The translations under genes and the position numbers were made by a program. Of a stretch of 56,806 nucleotides of DNA, positions 16,409 through 25,064 are shown one piece after another. The notes under the pieces are model-generated. The model did no database searches. It was not told the origin of the DNA and saw nothing but the letters and a program-made list of their open reading frames with translations. Source of the stretch: Treponema sp. (GTDB lineage Bacteria; Spirochaetota; Spirochaetia; Treponematales; Treponemataceae); NCBI GenBank assembly GCA_017469785.1, contig JAFUFU010000039.1, positions 1-56,806 of the forward strand. The letters are read 5' to 3'. Each line of letters starts with the position of its first letter. Within the stretch, counting starts at the first letter, position 1.

Positions 16409-17782
16409 TTACCGCAAGAATTCAGGGTGTTCCGTGTAGAATTTTTCTTTATCTTTGTTCATTGCCTCGTCTGCAAAATGCATGGAGCGTCTTAGTTTGT
16501 AGCCTTCATCGTTCCATGACGCACCGATGGCAAGCGCGGTTTCTGAATCATGTCTGCTCTTTGAGCGCAGTTCCGCCACCTTTTTTTTGAACTCATCTTC
16601 CTGGCAGGTCGGGACGATTACGACGAATTCATCGCCGCCAGAACGGTAAATCTCATCGTCCTTGAAGATGTCTTTGAGAAGACTTGCCGCTTTTTTGAGG
16701 AGAATGTCGCCTGCATCGTGGCCGTTTTCATCATTCATTTTTTTGAGACCGCTGACACAGCAGAAAATGATACCGTAGGGGTGGGGGATTATTTCTTCGC
16801 CACGGACGAATAAATCGACTCTCAGATTCATGGCGCTGCGATTCTTTACTCCCGTGAGTAGGTCCGTGTTACCCAGATTCTCCAGTTTTTCAAAAAGCAT
16901 ATGGCTTGCGACTTCAGCGGAGATGAAATATGAGGTAAGTTCCAGCAGCTCCTTTAGCTCAACAACCCTTTCGATGTCGAAATTTGTTACAAACAGATAG
17001 CCCAGTGTTTTTTTTGCGTGGAGCAGGGGATAGAGAATGACGCTTGTGACGGATGCCTCTTTAAGCGATGAGACCCAGAGCGGATTCCGCATCCTGAGCT
17101 GCTCCATGTCTATGTTGTTGGTGACAATGATTCCGTTGCTTTTTCCGATTGTCTTTTCCCAGCTTGCCACGATGTCGTATGTAAGGGTATAACCATAGTC
17201 TGAAACATGATATGCATTATTTTTAAATTTCTCGCAGAGAACGGAGTAGGAGCGTTCTTCCTGATTCAAAAGGATAATCGCGCTGCAGAATGCGTCTGCC
17301 TGACTCTGGATGTCCTCGATTACGTTTGTGATGCCATCCTGAAAATTCGGATTTCCCTGAAGGTTGAGACAGGTTTTGATGACAGACTGTGCGATAGTCA
17401 GAGAAACTTTTGACAGACGTTCAGGCTCAGCGTCGCGGGTTGTTTCGTAGTAGAAAGCGCAATAACTCAGGTTGCCGTCGGAACAGTTCATCGGCAGCAG
17501 CATGATGTCAGACCAGCAGTTTAGGCCCGGGGTAGGGATGTAAGAATGTAGACGCTGCTTTAGAACCGCCGCCCGGTAGCAAAAATTTTCAAATTTGACA
17601 TCTTTGGGAACCAGCTCGGAGTAAAGCATGTTGTCATGATAGCGCGCGACACCCATAGTTTCCTTGTAGATGTCGTTTGCCTTCACGATTCTGATTTCTC
17701 CATAGTGGCGTTCTGAAAGCCTTTCCACGGAGAGAATCGCGCAGGGGAGAGTGAATGTGTTTACGAATCCCTGAAAATCCAT
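16409..17782 (-). CDS. GGDEF diguanylate cyclase with GAF-like sensor
   Basis: A soluble 457-residue protein. The N-terminal 130 residues resemble a PAS-like domain. Residues about 150-290 resemble a GAF domain (ILYPLLHAKKTLGYLFVTN). A GGDEF domain follows, with LTGVKNRSAMN near 308 and an intact RSGGDEFVVIVP near 378-389, so it should make cyclic di-GMP from two GTP. No RxxD inhibitory site is obvious before the active loop. No transmembrane segment is visible, so the signal is probably intracellular. It lies between lrgB and the class III cyclase, all leftward. Confidence 0.88.
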   Translation of the reverse strand: MDFQGFVNTFTLPCAILSVERLSERHYGEIRIVKANDIYKETMGVARYHDNMLYSELVPKDVKFENFCYRAAVLKQRLHSYIPTPGLNCWSDIMLLPMNCSDGNLSYCAFYYETTRDAEPERLSKVSLTIAQSVIKTCLNLQGNPNFQDGITNVIEDIQSQADAFCSAIILLNQEERSYSVLCEKFKNNAYHVSDYGYTLTYDIVASWEKTIGKSNGIIVTNNIDMEQLRMRNPLWVSSLKEASVTSVILYPLLHAKKTLGYLFVTNFDIERVVELKELLELTSYFISAEVASHMLFEKLENLGNTDLLTGVKNRSAMNLRVDLFVRGEEIIPHPYGIIFCCVSGLKKMNDENGHDAGDILLKKAASLLKDIFKDDEIYRSGGDEFVVIVPTCQEDEFKKKVAELRSKSRHDSETALAIGASWNDEGYKLRRSMHFADEAMNKDKEKFYTEHPEFLR

Positions 17783-17839
17783 ACCTTTTTCATTCTATAA
17801 TAGCATCACTGATTTTGCAATTTTTTTCGTGATGAATGC

Positions 17840-18541
17840 CTATAATAGATTTACAAAGAATGGCAGGATGACGACCGTAAGTACGCCGCAGACGGCGATA
17901 GACAGCCCGCTCATGGCTCCCTGCACCTCTCCCAGCTCAAAGGCCTTTGATGTACCCATGGCGTGTCCGCTGGTTCCGCAGGCGACTCCCTGTGCTACCG
18001 GCTCTGTTATTCTGAACAGCCGGCAGAATATGATTCCGAAAATGTTTGCCATGTTTCCGGCGATTGAAATCAGGAGAATCGTGACTGACTCTATTCCCCC
18101 GTTCTGATTTGACAAGGCGATTCCGATTGGAGTGGTGATGGATTTCGGAAGGAGCGAGACATATTCGGCATGATTGATTTTAAAGACGGCGCACATTGCG
18201 AAGATAAAGAATCCATTGGCAAGAATGCCTCCGATGATTCCCAAAAGGATTGCGAGGGCATTTTCCTTGAGCTTAGTGAACTGCCTGTAGAGCGGAATTG
18301 CGAGGGCTACCGTGCAGGGCGTCATAAGATAATAGAGAAAGTGCGCCCCGGCCAGATATTTTTCGTAGGGAATCTTAAAAATCACCAGAAAGATTATGAT
18401 TGCCGTGCATGATGTTAGAAGTGGCGCGAAAAGTACGAAACGCGTTTTTTTATAGAGAAGGTCGGCGAGCCAAAATCCGATGAGTGAAATGCACAGACCG
18501 AAGGACACCGATTCTGAAAGAAAATGAGAAATCTCACTCAT
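17840..18541 (-). CDS. lrgB: LrgB/CidB-family membrane protein
   Basis: A polytopic 233-residue membrane protein with about six hydrophobic segments. The conserved end ACGTSGHAMGTSKAFELGEVQGAMSG-type region (residues about 190-215) is the LrgB signature. LrgA/LrgB pairs were first described as holin/antiholin-like regulators of autolysis. Related proteins transport small organic acids such as glycolate or pyruvate, so the true role here is open. The start overlaps the end of lrgA by 8 bases and has its own SD (AAGAGG). Confidence 0.85.
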   Translation of the reverse strand: MSEISHFLSESVSFGLCISLIGFWLADLLYKKTRFVLFAPLLTSCTAIIIFLVIFKIPYEKYLAGAHFLYYLMTPCTVALAIPLYRQFTKLKENALAILLGIIGGILANGFFIFAMCAVFKINHAEYVSLLPKSITTPIGIALSNQNGGIESVTILLISIAGNMANIFGIIFCRLFRITEPVAQGVACGTSGHAMGTSKAFELGEVQGAMSGLSIAVCGVLTVVILPFFVNLL

Positions 18542-18896
18542 GATGACACCTCTTCTGAATCCTTATGACAAGCTGAGTGACGTGTCCCGCGACGAAAAAT
18601 ACGACTATCGTGCCGACAATGCCTATAAGCAGGAACTGAAGCCAGTGAACTTTGAGAATCTCCCATGCGAGAATCAGCCCCACTGTAGACGGAATGAAAA
18701 GCAGGGGCATGATTCCCAGAAGCCCGTCAGAAATCTCTTCCACGGCTTCAAGAGGCATGACTTTTGCCTGCAGGGCGATGAACATGAGCACAAGCCCGTA
18801 AATACTTGCGGGAACTGGCAGCGGTATAAGCGCGTGCAGAATCTCGCCAATAAAGCAAACGATAACCAAAATAGCAAACTGCTTGACTAAACGCAT
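18534..18896 (-). CDS. lrgA: LrgA/CidA-family membrane protein
   Basis: A 120-residue protein with four hydrophobic helices and the family core LIPLPVPASIYGLVLMF near residues 19-35. ATG 18896 is chosen because GGAGGG lies just upstream; an in-frame extension to 18929 would begin inside repeat DNA. Expressed with lrgB as the partner subunit. A tandem GC-rich repeat separates it from the purF-like gene and could insulate or modulate read-through. Confidence 0.85.
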   Translation of the reverse strand: MRLVKQFAILVIVCFIGEILHALIPLPVPASIYGLVLMFIALQAKVMPLEAVEEISDGLLGIMPLLFIPSTVGLILAWEILKVHWLQFLLIGIVGTIVVFFVAGHVTQLVIRIQKRCHHE

Positions 18897-18904
18897 TATT
18901 CCCT

Positions 18905-19051
18905 CCCGCGGTTCGAGCATAGCTCTCACCGAGACTCGTTAAAAACTCACCTCGTGAGTTTTTCCCCCGCAAGCGGGGTCACTCCCTTCCGCCTTCGCAG
19001 CATAGCTGCTCGGAGACTCGCTAAAATCGCACCTTGTGCGATTTTTTAACG
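18905..19051. repeat. family B repeat: two tandem units with covarying hairpins
   Basis: Unit 1 has GAGCATAGCTC (18915-18925), GAGACTCGTTAA and the hairpin AAAAACTCAC/GTGAGTTTTT (18941-18963). Unit 2 has CAGCATAGCTG (18998-19008), GAGACTCGCTAA and AAAATCGCAC/GTGCGATTTT (19023-19045). Differences between units fall in pairs that keep each stem. A third hairpin CCCCGC-AA-GCGGGG (18965-18978) lies between them. The right edge supplies the stop codon of the purF-like gene. Confidence 0.75.
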
Positions 19052-20482
19052 CTCCCTACCCGTCCAGCAATAAGTGCAGAGCTTTTCGTGGGGAAGACCG
19101 GTTGAGTCCAGCATGTCGTCAAGGCGGTGGAAGCGAAGGGTGGTGAAGTGGAGCTGCTTTCGGATTTCTTCCTGCATTTTTGCGTATTCAGGAGTGTCCG
19201 GGTTGCAGTATTTTGCCAGAGTTTCCCCGCTTACATTGTCGCCCTCAAACTGCTTTACAACACGGCGGGCAATCAAATCCATCTCGCTTTTTGAGCGGGA
19301 GAAGTTGAGGTATTTGCAGCCGAACATGATTGGCGGACAAGCCGGACGCACGTGAACTTCCTTTGCGCCGCTCTGGTACAAAAAGTCAGTGGTTTCCCGG
19401 AGCTGGGTTCCGCGGACGATTGAGTCGTCGATGAGAAGAATGCTTCGGTCTTTGATAAGCTGCTGAACCGGAATGAGCTTCATGTGGGCGATTAAGTTTC
19501 GCTGCTCCTGGTTTGTAGGCATGAAAGAGCGGGGCCAGGTTGGTGTGTATTTGATGAATGGCCGCGTGAATGGAATTCCGGCCTCATTTGCGTAGCCGAC
19601 AGCGTGTGCCGTGCCCGAATCAGGAACGCCGGCCGCACAGTCCGGGTGGATATTGTCGTCCTTATCGCGCTTGGCGAGGAATTTACCGCAGTTGTAGCGC
19701 ATTGCCTCTACGTTTACTCCTTCGTAGCAGGCGGTTGGGTAGCCGTAGTAAATCCACAGGAAGGTACAGATTTTCATTTCTTTCTGCGGCTCCTGCAGGA
19801 TTTCGTAGCGGTCGGCGGTCACAAATACGATTTCGGCCGGCCCCAGCTCGTGCAAATCCTGATATCCCAGATTGATGTAGGCAAAGCTCTCGAAACTGAG
19901 ACAGTGAGCGAGAATAGAGCCTTTCACGTCCTTTTTGATGCCAATCTGGAGCGGAGTGCGGCCCATCTTGTCACGGGCGCCGTAAATTCCTTCCGGAGTG
20001 GCAACCAGCATGGTGATTGAGCCTTTGATTTTTGACTGTACATATTTGATGCCTTCGAGAATCGTTTTCTGGCTGTTAATCAGCGCGAGAATCAGCTCGG
20101 TCTGGTTGATTTCGCCTCCGCTCATTTCAAGGAATGCGCCGCCGTTATCAAGCAGTTCTGCAACCAGCTCGTCCTTGTTTGTGACGATACCGACGGTGGT
20201 GAGGGCGAATCTACCCAGATGAGAGCGGGCGACGAGGGGCTGTGGCTCGTAGTCGGAAATACAGCCGATGCCCACGTGCCCCTTCATTTCTTCGATGTCG
20301 CTTTCAAATTTCGTGCGGAATGGAGAATTTTGTATATTGTGAATTGCCCGCTGGAATTTTTCATCCCCGCGATATACCGCAAGTCCGCCACGGCGTGTTC
20401 CGAGATGTGAATGGTAATCTACGCCGAAAAACAAATCCAAGGAACAGTCGTCCTTTGAAACAACACCGAAAATGCCGCCCAT
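19046..20482 (-). CDS. PurF-like phosphoribosyltransferase with degenerate glutaminase domain
   Basis: The C-terminal half is a type I phosphoribosyltransferase with the PRPP loop ILLIDDSIVRGTQ near residues 347-359 and the PurF-like tail CTYCWTG. The N-terminal half has the Ntn amidotransferase outline but begins MGGIFGV: the catalytic Cys2 of PurF is Gly. The usual RYST and HNGN motifs are also absent (CISDYEPQP and VGIVTNKDE instead). It therefore should not hydrolyse glutamine. From memory, similar MGG-starting proteins occur in other anaerobes, which would make this a conserved subfamily rather than decay. Role unknown: ammonia-dependent synthesis or regulation. SD AAGGGG precedes the ATG. 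Confidence 0.8.
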   Translation of the reverse strand: MGGIFGVVSKDDCSLDLFFGVDYHSHLGTRRGGLAVYRGDEKFQRAIHNIQNSPFRTKFESDIEEMKGHVGIGCISDYEPQPLVARSHLGRFALTTVGIVTNKDELVAELLDNGGAFLEMSGGEINQTELILALINSQKTILEGIKYVQSKIKGSITMLVATPEGIYGARDKMGRTPLQIGIKKDVKGSILAHCLSFESFAYINLGYQDLHELGPAEIVFVTADRYEILQEPQKEMKICTFLWIYYGYPTACYEGVNVEAMRYNCGKFLAKRDKDDNIHPDCAAGVPDSGTAHAVGYANEAGIPFTRPFIKYTPTWPRSFMPTNQEQRNLIAHMKLIPVQQLIKDRSILLIDDSIVRGTQLRETTDFLYQSGAKEVHVRPACPPIMFGCKYLNFSRSKSEMDLIARRVVKQFEGDNVSGETLAKYCNPDTPEYAKMQEEIRKQLHFTTLRFHRLDDMLDSTGLPHEKLCTYCWTGRER

Positions 20483-20526
20483 TTTTATACCCCTTTTAAG
20501 CCGCCCTCATGCAGGCAGCTGTTGAA

Positions 20527-21882
20527 TTAGAAAATGTAAGTCCAGAACACGCCGCTTGCCCAGCAGCTTCGTGAAGTGCCGTCGAAAGCCTTGCGGTTCT
20601 CGTAGTCAAAGTATGCCGCGAATGTTGTATGCTCAGAATATGCAAAAGTGATTTCCGGGCGGATGTCAAATACATGGCCGCCGTTCCAGCTGTCTGTTGC
20701 GTCGTTATCGTCCCAGTTCTTGTCTTTTGAGCCGATTGCAATGGAGCTCCACAAATCAAAGCCGATATCCTTGTTGATTGCGAAGGCCAGAGAACCGCCT
20801 GCGTAGAGTGACGGCGTGTAATCCGTGTTCTCGAAAAAGTTGATGCCGGCTTCCGGACGAATCTGAATCTTTGTATTGGGAATCGTGAAGGCGATTGCCG
20901 CGCCGGTTCCGTAAGCCTGATCCTTTTTTGCCTCCGTAAAGAGCGAGTCTGCTGCGAAATAGACATCAAGCACGAAGAAGTTGATTCCGAATGTGGCGCC
21001 GGAATAGAAATTCGCCTTTTCCTCGAATGCGCCTTCGATGGCCGCCGAGAAAGAAAGCCAGTCTGCGGGTCCGACCTGAATGCCGAAATTTACAGCGGGA
21101 TCGTCCGTGTTGAAGCCGTTTGGAAGGGCCGCGCCAAGCTGCAGGTCAATGTCGCCTTCAGCGATGTAGCGGATGCCGGCCGCGCGTTTTGCGTATTTGT
21201 TTGCGTATGGAACAAAACCGACCACATCTGCCGTACCGGGGCGGTCAACGTCGAACTTGTATGAGCCTGTCGTTTCGGTTGAAGTCTGCGTGTAAGAGCC
21301 TGAGCGGTCATCGTAGGCGGTGGAGAATCCTCCCTGACGAATGTGGGCGTCACGCTCCCAGAGCCAGCTGCCGTATTTTGGAGCAGGACCGACCTGCCAG
21401 TTGAGTTTTGTTCCTACGCCCAGGTCAAGGTTCTTTGTGGGGTGATAGAGAAAATTCACATAATATGAGTCCTGAATCGTGTTGGAGACGTTAGCCCGGT
21501 TGTCGTAGCCGTCGTAGAGGGCGAGAGCGTCTGCGGATACAGTGTTGTTGCCGCCCCGTGCGTTTTCTCCCTGAGGGCGTACGCCGTATTTTATTGAAAG
21601 CGGGTTGAGGTTTGAAGTTCCGAAAACAAAGTTATCGATATCGTATTTGTAGTCATAATTTGCAAGGAAAGACCAGTTAAGCATTCCTTCGATAGTGAAC
21701 TTGCCCCGGTCAAAGCGGGCCTGAAATGTGTCAGTGAAGCCGTAGAAAACCGGGTCTCCGTCGATAGGGCTTCCCAATCCGGCCCATGCGGTGTTTTTCA
21801 TTTGCTCCTTGTCGAGAACCTGCGATGAGACTCCTGCAAGGACAAGTAATGAAAGTGAAAGACTTGCTATAATTTTTTTCAT
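20527..21882 (-). CDS. outer-membrane beta-barrel protein (putative porin)
   Basis: A 451-residue secreted protein: signal peptide MKKIIASLSLSLLVLAGVSS, cleaved probably after SSQ. The mature part is rich in aromatic residues and alternating strands and ends in FWTYIF, the terminal aromatic expected of a barrel inserted by BamA. ATG 21882 is chosen over one 7 codons upstream because GGAGC lies 8 bases before it. No specific porin family is recognised; substrate unknown. It is a single gene, divergent from the alpha/beta hydrolase. Confidence 0.75.
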   Translation of the reverse strand: MKKIIASLSLSLLVLAGVSSQVLDKEQMKNTAWAGLGSPIDGDPVFYGFTDTFQARFDRGKFTIEGMLNWSFLANYDYKYDIDNFVFGTSNLNPLSIKYGVRPQGENARGGNNTVSADALALYDGYDNRANVSNTIQDSYYVNFLYHPTKNLDLGVGTKLNWQVGPAPKYGSWLWERDAHIRQGGFSTAYDDRSGSYTQTSTETTGSYKFDVDRPGTADVVGFVPYANKYAKRAAGIRYIAEGDIDLQLGAALPNGFNTDDPAVNFGIQVGPADWLSFSAAIEGAFEEKANFYSGATFGINFFVLDVYFAADSLFTEAKKDQAYGTGAAIAFTIPNTKIQIRPEAGINFFENTDYTPSLYAGGSLAFAINKDIGFDLWSSIAIGSKDKNWDDNDATDSWNGGHVFDIRPEITFAYSEHTTFAAYFDYENRKAFDGTSRSCWASGVFWTYIF

Positions 21883-21952
21883 GGTAAAATGCTCCTTGTT
21901 CATAAAAATCTAACAAATGTCACTACATGCAAAATATACAACAAAATTTAAT

Positions 21953-21981
21953 TTGAGTGAATCAGAAAAATGAATTAGAAT
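21953..21981 (+). promoter_or_regulatory. promoter of the alpha/beta hydrolase gene, predicted leaderless
   Basis: TTGAGT (21953-21958), 17-base spacer, TAGAAT (21976-21981), then GAAAAT and ATG at 21988. The expected start of transcription is the A of ATG. Confidence 0.65.
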
Positions 21982-21987
21982 GAAAAT

Positions 21988-23124
21988 ATGGCGAACAAAA
22001 AATATAAATCTGACATCTGTGACTACATCGACTGGCGAGGAGACCTTTCCTTTGAGACTTCGCCTTTTTGCGAAATTGATGCGCTTGTTTTCTGCCAGCT
22101 ATCATACATAAATTTTTCAGGCCTTGCGCCGGAAAGTTTTTCTTCTTCTATTAAATTGTCCGAGCTTTCAAAGCTTTTCTTTGCTTCCTCTGATTTTGAG
22201 TCTCGGAGCGACATGGGGATGCTCATTGATTCCAAATCCATTGAGCTGCTTAAAAAGGCCGGAGAGTCCCATCGCTTTGCTGATGTTGCCGTTACAGGAT
22301 TCGTGAGCCGCTATGATTCCCGGAAGGAGGAGCAGTTTTCCGCTCTGACTTTTGTTTTGAGGGATACTTCCGTTCTGAATCACGGAAAGATTTTTGTCGC
22401 CTTCAGGGGCACGGATGACACGATTGTGGGCTGGAAGGAGGACTTCAATCTCGCATTTTTGGAGCAGGTTCCAGCGCAGCAGGATGCCCTTGCCTATCTC
22501 CAGAATGCCGTCTCTGAATTCAAAAAGCACGACATTATCGTTGGAGGACATTCAAAGGGCGGAAATCTTGCGATTTATTCAGCGGCCTTCCTTGACGAAA
22601 AATCAAAAAAGAATCTTGAGACAGTCTATAATTTTGACGGGCCGGGCTTTTCCCAGGAATCCCTTGACAGTGACGCCTTTTTCTCGGTCAAAACGAAAAT
22701 CGTCTCCGTTTATCCCCAGCTTTCTATAGTAGGAATGTTGTTCCATCACTATGAGCCTTGCAAAATCGTTCTCAGCGATGAAAAACTGGTGATGCAGCAT
22801 AATCCGTTCAGCTGGTTCGTGAAAGGCACGGAATTCGAGACAAAAGAAGAATTCGATTCAGGAAGCGAGCTTTTCTTCAAGTCTTTCAACAGCTGGTTTG
22901 AGCGGATTCAGCCGGGGCAGCGGGAGCAGTTCGTTGAAACGCTTTTCGGTCTTCTTGGCTCGACAAATGCCGTTACCAACACTGACCTGAGCCGGGACGC
23001 TCTCAAAAACACAGGGAAAATCATCAAGGCCTTCACCCAGCTGGATTCCGAAATCCGTGATGAGGCCGTAAAACTTGCCGGTGATTTTGTAAAGACCATT
23101 GTCTCGGAATCAAAATTACTATAA
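21988..23124 (+). CDS. alpha/beta hydrolase, DUF2974 (Mbeg1-like) family
   Basis: A 378-residue cytoplasmic protein with a lipase-like fold. It has the strand VAFRGTDDTIVGWKEDF near residues 137-153 (oxyanion region) and the nucleophile elbow GGHSKGGNLA near 184-193, with Ser188 as the likely nucleophile. NFDGPGF near 214 matches the family. Members are annotated as DUF2974 and are thought to be esterases; the substrate is not known. There is no signal peptide. The ATG lacks an SD and directly follows a promoter. Confidence 0.8.
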   Translation: MANKKYKSDICDYIDWRGDLSFETSPFCEIDALVFCQLSYINFSGLAPESFSSSIKLSELSKLFFASSDFESRSDMGMLIDSKSIELLKKAGESHRFADVAVTGFVSRYDSRKEEQFSALTFVLRDTSVLNHGKIFVAFRGTDDTIVGWKEDFNLAFLEQVPAQQDALAYLQNAVSEFKKHDIIVGGHSKGGNLAIYSAAFLDEKSKKNLETVYNFDGPGFSQESLDSDAFFSVKTKIVSVYPQLSIVGMLFHHYEPCKIVLSDEKLVMQHNPFSWFVKGTEFETKEEFDSGSELFFKSFNSWFERIQPGQREQFVETLFGLLGSTNAVTNTDLSRDALKNTGKIIKAFTQLDSEIRDEAVKLAGDFVKTIVSESKLL

Positions 23125-23127
23125 AAT
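23099..23127 (+). promoter_or_regulatory. promoter of the ACT-domain gene inside the previous gene's 3' end
   Basis: TTGTCT (23099-23104), 17-base spacer, TAAAAT (23122-23127), then eight bases to ATG 23136. The -10 overlaps the stop codon of the hydrolase gene. Transcripts would have a leader of one or two bases at most. Confidence 0.55.
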
Positions 23128-23135
23128 AGGGCATT

Positions 23136-23405
23136 ATGAACGCAATTATTACTGTAGTTGGAAGCGACAAAGTCGGAATCATCGCGAGCGTTAGCGCGCT
23201 TCTCGCAAAACATAAAATCAATATCGCTGACATCACTCAGACAATTCTCTCCGGAAATTTCGTCATGATGATGATGGTTTCTCTTGATGAAGCCGATATC
23301 TCGATTGACGGTCTCCGTTCCATCCTTACCGAGTCTGGTGAGGAAATGGGTGTTGAAATCAACGTGATGGCCGAAAAGGTTTTTTCATCAATGCACCGTA
23401 TTTAG
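23136..23405 (+). CDS. ACT-domain protein, UPF0237 family
   Basis: An 89-residue protein consisting of a single ACT fold (ITVVGSDKVGIIASVSALLAK at the start, then an antiparallel sheet). This family resembles the regulatory domain of glycine-cleavage repressor GcvR and may bind amino acids, but no function is established. It lies 11 bases after the hydrolase gene but appears to have its own promoter. Confidence 0.85.
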   Translation: MNAIITVVGSDKVGIIASVSALLAKHKINIADITQTILSGNFVMMMMVSLDEADISIDGLRSILTESGEEMGVEINVMAEKVFSSMHRI

Positions 23406-23473
23406 CCTGATTTCGGCTATTTTGTTCAAAAAAAGTAATTTTTAATACAAGAAAAATCTGACTCTTTGCTTTA

Positions 23474-23501
23474 AAATCTCCTTGACTCCGTAGGGAGATT
23501 T
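23474..23501 (+). promoter_or_regulatory. hairpin upstream of the pectate lyase gene
   Basis: AAATCTCC (23474-23481) pairs with GGAGATTT (23494-23501) around a 12-base loop that includes TTGACT. It sits 25 bases before the pectate lyase start. It could be a weak terminator of the ACT gene or a leader hairpin; there is no proper T run. Confidence 0.35.
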
Positions 23502-23526
23502 ATTTGCACATTTTAAGGAGCAATAT

Positions 23527-24936
23527 ATGGTCAGAAAACACGCTAAAATTACCGCAGGAACTTTTTTAGTTTCACTCGCAGTGGTGGCATTCCTTGTTTT
23601 AGCCGCATGTTCAGATAGCGGAAGCGGTAGCAGTCAGGAAACGGACGAAACGACGGAAAACACAGAAAAAGAAGACGAAAAAACAGATGGCAACACTGTG
23701 ACATCAAGAAAGATTAGCCTCAGCGATGCTCCGACGGGATATGCGAGTCTTGGAACTTCATATATTACATCAGGAACTAAAGTTGAGGTTTCTACAAAAT
23801 CACAATTAACTTCTGCAATAGCCAGCGGAAATAAAGTAATCGTTGTTACTGCAATGATTGATATGAGTGAAGGCATGTTACCGGATGAAAATGCTGATTC
23901 AGTTACTTGGGCAACTGCTCTTGATACGTTTGTGCATGAAACAAATTCTTCTTATTCAGATTATGCAGCGTGGGTGGAAGCATATCGAACGGCATGTTCA
24001 AAAACAACGGAAGATGGTGACTCAGGATCTTCTTACAAAAGTGCTCTCTACGATGATTTATGGGCTTTAAACAAGGCTTATGGAAATAAGATTGCCTTAA
24101 AAATCAAGAGTGGTACTACCCTAATCGGAAAAACTTCTGATTGTGGAATCCGAGGGGGGACAATTCAAATTGATGGAGATAATATTCAGATTAGAAATCT
24201 TACGATAAAAGATCCTTGTGATCCATTCCCTCATCATGAGCAAAAAAATGCCACAACTTCTGATGGCTATAACGCCCAATGGGACGGAATCAATATTGAC
24301 AGTCATAAGAATATTTGGATTGACCATTGTACTTTTGAAGATACTATTTCCTTAGAATATGTGACAACAGGAACAACTGATACTATCTCAGAAAAATGGC
24401 AGATTTATGATGGTTTGTGCGACATAAAAGGTGACTCGACAAATATTACGGTTTCAAATTGTATTTTCAAAAATCACGACAAGACTATGCTTATTGGTTC
24501 TTCTGATAGTGACGGTGATAACACAAAGCGCTTTGTCACTCTTTATGGGAACTATTTCCTGAACTGTGGGCAGCGATTGCCGATGGTTCGTAATACTGTG
24601 GTTCATATTTTTAATAATTATTATGAAACAGCAGGAACTCCTTATTCCTCACAGTCATGCGTTAATGCACGAAAAAATGCGATTGTGTATGCTGAGAATA
24701 ATTATTTTGATTCTGGATGTACATATTCTTTCAGTGCTGCGAGCGATGATTCAACACCGGTTCTTCATGCAAGCGGAAATGAGGGCGCAAAAGCAAATTC
24801 AACGAAAGATATATCAATCACGGATGGCGTATTGTTCAGTAGCTTAAATAAATACAAATACACTTTACTTACAGCGACAGAAGCACAAACTTCTGTTCTT
24901 GCAGACGCCGGCGCGGGGTGTACGCTGACTGAGTAA
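23527..24936 (+). CDS. pectate lyase lipoprotein, polysaccharide lyase family 1
   Basis: Cleaves polygalacturonate by beta-elimination. The 469-residue protein has a lipoprotein signal ending LVLAAC (Cys near residue 23), an acidic Ser/Glu/Thr linker, then a right-handed beta-helix. NIWIDHCTFED near 262-272 and GNYFLNCGQRLPMVR near 341-355 are the PL1 core motifs around the calcium and catalytic arginine positions. It is therefore anchored at a membrane surface. AAGGAG precedes the ATG. Codon choice in the catalytic part is more AT-rich than in aspS next door, which could reflect transfer. The gene ends at a family A repeat whose last hairpin plus T run serves as terminator. Confidence 0.9.
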   Translation: MVRKHAKITAGTFLVSLAVVAFLVLAACSDSGSGSSQETDETTENTEKEDEKTDGNTVTSRKISLSDAPTGYASLGTSYITSGTKVEVSTKSQLTSAIASGNKVIVVTAMIDMSEGMLPDENADSVTWATALDTFVHETNSSYSDYAAWVEAYRTACSKTTEDGDSGSSYKSALYDDLWALNKAYGNKIALKIKSGTTLIGKTSDCGIRGGTIQIDGDNIQIRNLTIKDPCDPFPHHEQKNATTSDGYNAQWDGINIDSHKNIWIDHCTFEDTISLEYVTTGTTDTISEKWQIYDGLCDIKGDSTNITVSNCIFKNHDKTMLIGSSDSDGDNTKRFVTLYGNYFLNCGQRLPMVRNTVVHIFNNYYETAGTPYSSQSCVNARKNAIVYAENNYFDSGCTYSFSAASDDSTPVLHASGNEGAKANSTKDISITDGVLFSSLNKYKYTLLTATEAQTSVLADAGAGCTLTE

Positions 24937-25027
24937 GCGGGCGTTGCGGGCGGCGTTTGAGCCCGCAGAGAGGGGAGCGAAAGACAGCCTGCTGGCTGTA
25001 GCGAGGGGGAGACTTCCCCCTTTTTTT
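24937..25027 (-). repeat. family A repeat, copy 3, with built-in terminator
   Basis: The minus strand reads GGGGGAAGTCTCCCCC, TCGCT, then a variable palindrome (ACAGCCAGCAGGCTGT), TTTCGCT, CCCCTCTCTGCGGG and CGCAACGCC. This is the same block order as the copy inside XPB. On the plus strand the hairpin GGGGGA/TCCCCC (25005-25020) is followed by seven T and should terminate pectate lyase transcripts. Confidence 0.75.
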
Positions 25028-25028
25028 A

Positions 25029-25057
25029 TTGCTCAAATTCTTACATCTCATTAAACT
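25029..25057 (+). promoter_or_regulatory. aspS promoter, predicted leaderless
   Basis: TTGCTC (25029-25034), 17-base spacer, TAAACT (25052-25057), seven bases, then ATG 25065. No ribosome binding site precedes the start codon. Confidence 0.5.
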
Positions 25058-25064
25058 GTATTCC

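Noticed and set aside
18897..18929. Upstream in-frame start for lrgA
   Set aside because: The extra 11 residues are read from repeat-edge DNA, while ATG 18896 has a strong SD and matches family length.
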